DNA of 39,397 bases from Streptomyces avidinii (GTDB taxonomy: Bacteria; Actinomycetota; Actinomycetes; Streptomycetales; Streptomycetaceae), in assembly GCF_014650695.1 (NCBI RefSeq), contig NZ_BMVL01000026.1, positions 1 through 39,397 on the forward strand, written 5' to 3'. Positions 38,571 through 39,397 of this stretch are shown one piece after another (within the stretch, counting starts at the first letter, position 1; each line of letters begins with the position of its first letter). Position numbers and translations under genes: made by a program. The notes under the pieces are model-generated. The model was not told the DNA's origin, made no database searches, and saw only the letters and a list, made by a program, of their open reading frames with translations.

Positions 38571-39272
38571 GTGAGCCGGATCTCGGTCCGGGGGTTCGCC
38601 GTGGCTTCGGCCACCGCGGTCACCACCGTCGGCGCAGTCGTGGGCGTTGCCACCGGCGACCCCACGAACGATCTCGAGACGACCGCGTCCGGCGCGACTC
38701 TCCTCGCCGACATCCCCGTCGGCGACCAGGCGCAGGTCCAGAGCGCGTCCCTGACGCAGCAGGCCGACGCCATCGCGCACGCCGCCGATGTCGACGCCAA
38801 GCGCTCCACCGAGGAGGCCGCCCGCCTCCAGGCCGCCGAGGACGCCAAGTCCAAGAAGGCGGAGGCCGAGAAGGAGAAGGCCGAGGCCGACGCCAAGGCG
38901 AAGAAGGAACGCGAGGAGAAGGAGCAGGCCGCCAGCCGCTCCGGCCGCGACGCCGGCGACTTCGCGCTCCAGAGCTCCTACACGGTCGCGCAGGTCAAGG
39001 CCATCGCCCAGCAGATGGTCCCGGCCGGCCAGTTCCAGTGCTTCTCGAACATCATCAACCAGGAATCCACCTGGAACTACCTGGCCGTGAACAAGTCCTC
39101 GGGCGCGTACGGTCTGGTCCAGGCACTGCCCGGTTCGAAGATGGCCTCGGCCGGCGCGGACTGGCGCACCAACCCCGCCACGCAGATCAAGTGGGGTCTG
39201 AACTACATGGAGGACCGCTACGGCAGCCCCTGCGCCGCCTGGAGCTTCCACCAGAACAACGGCTGGTACTAG
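38571..39272 (+). CDS. secreted transglycosylase-like (SLT) cell-wall enzyme
   Basis: A 233-residue exported protein. The signal region is VSRISVRGFAVASATAVTTV and onward. A long Lys/Glu/Ala-rich coiled coil (about 65-130: EEAARLQAAEDAKSKKAEAE, then KEKAEADAKAKKEREEKEQA) acts as a spacer. The C-terminal lysozyme-like domain (about 140-233) has the catalytic-type glutamate in NIINQESTWNYLAVN, then SGAYGLVQALPGSKMASAGA, DWRTNPATQIKWGLNYMEDR and YGSPCAAWSFHQNNGWY. It should cleave peptidoglycan glycan strands. The GTG at 38571 follows GGAAGGA. Two cysteines (FQCFS, SPCAAW) probably pair. Confidence 0.9.
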   Translation: MSRISVRGFAVASATAVTTVGAVVGVATGDPTNDLETTASGATLLADIPVGDQAQVQSASLTQQADAIAHAADVDAKRSTEEAARLQAAEDAKSKKAEAEKEKAEADAKAKKEREEKEQAASRSGRDAGDFALQSSYTVAQVKAIAQQMVPAGQFQCFSNIINQESTWNYLAVNKSSGAYGLVQALPGSKMASAGADWRTNPATQIKWGLNYMEDRYGSPCAAWSFHQNNGWY

Positions 39273-39363
39273 CGGGCCCGCGGCAGCGACACCGCACCGC
39301 ACCGCTGCTCAACCCGGGGGAGCCCCGCACCGTCCTACGGACCCTGTTGGCGAATTCGGGGGT

Positions 39364-39397
39364 ATGCGTGACGACGGCCTGTATGACCCCGTTGGGG
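39364..39397 (+). CDS. possible start of next gene (cut by window end)
   Basis: An ATG at 39364 (MRDDGLYDPVG) or a GTG at 39368 follows a GGGGGT stretch at the window edge. Only about 11 codons are visible, so it is not possible to judge whether it is real or what it encodes. Confidence 0.2.
   Translation, partial: MRDDGLYDPVG

Overview
The window is high-GC actinobacterial chromosome. The very strong third-position GC, frequent GTG starts, a streptogrisin C-type protease, a chitinase carrying a DasR-type operator, and many TetR/LysR/IclR regulators paired with divergent targets all point to Streptomyces or a close relative. I see no rRNA or tRNA genes, insertion sequences, prophage or CRISPR, so this reads as ordinary chromosome rather than a mobile island. 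All calls are from reading the sequence only; no searches were run.

Layout. (1) 94-4682: small membrane protein, GNAT acetyltransferase, an F420-type nitroreductase-family protein divergent from a LysR regulator, a 61-aa hypothetical, and a secreted chitin-binding serine protease. (2) 4757-10153: a D-amino-acid module. A minus-strand run (DSD1-type amino acid deaminase, D-aminoacylase-like amidohydrolase, YdcF-like membrane protein) diverges from an IclR regulator translationally coupled to RidA, the enzyme that clears the enamine/imine products of PLP deaminases. (3) 10171-13779: two secreted degradative enzymes (M14 zinc carboxypeptidase and GH18 chitinase) and the chitinase control region with a DasR-type site. 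(4) 13780-23532: a Tad/Flp pilus locus, all on the plus strand: a zinc-ribbon protein, CpaB, TadZ, two TadE-like pseudopilins, TadA, TadB, TadC, an atypical response regulator, the Flp pilin, a TadG-like protein, a lipoprotein and an OmpA-like protein. No secretin is present, as expected for a monoderm. (5) 23533-28508: small membrane protein, two TetR regulators with clear operators next to their divergent targets (a DUF1348/NTF2-like protein and a 14-TM MFS exporter), and two hypotheticals. (6) 28700-33650: a polysaccharide deacetylase behind an ECF sigma-E-like promoter, an NTF2-like protein, a secreted hypothetical, an orphan sugar-binding lipoprotein, a SUKH protein and a DUF192 protein. 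(7) 33686-39272: the likely prepilin peptidase for the Tad system, 10 kb from the pilus locus, a candidate 6C-family small RNA, an aldo-keto reductase, a cis-prenyl transferase, a PIN-PhoH (PhoH2) protein and a transglycosylase-like wall enzyme. The last bases may begin another gene.

How the parts work together. Flp pilin and the TadE/TadG pseudopilins should be cut by the distant prepilin peptidase and assembled by TadA/TadB/TadC, with the atypical response regulator next to the pilin as the likely local controller. The extracellular hydrolases suit growth on chitin and protein. The D-amino-acid module fits recycling of N-acyl-D-amino acids or wall-derived D-amino acids. Points most worth a second look are the candidate 6C RNA, the response regulator with a degenerate phosphorylation pocket, the OmpA-like and lipoprotein genes in a Gram-positive Tad locus, the DasR site over the chitinase promoter, and the sigma-E-like promoter of the deacetylase.
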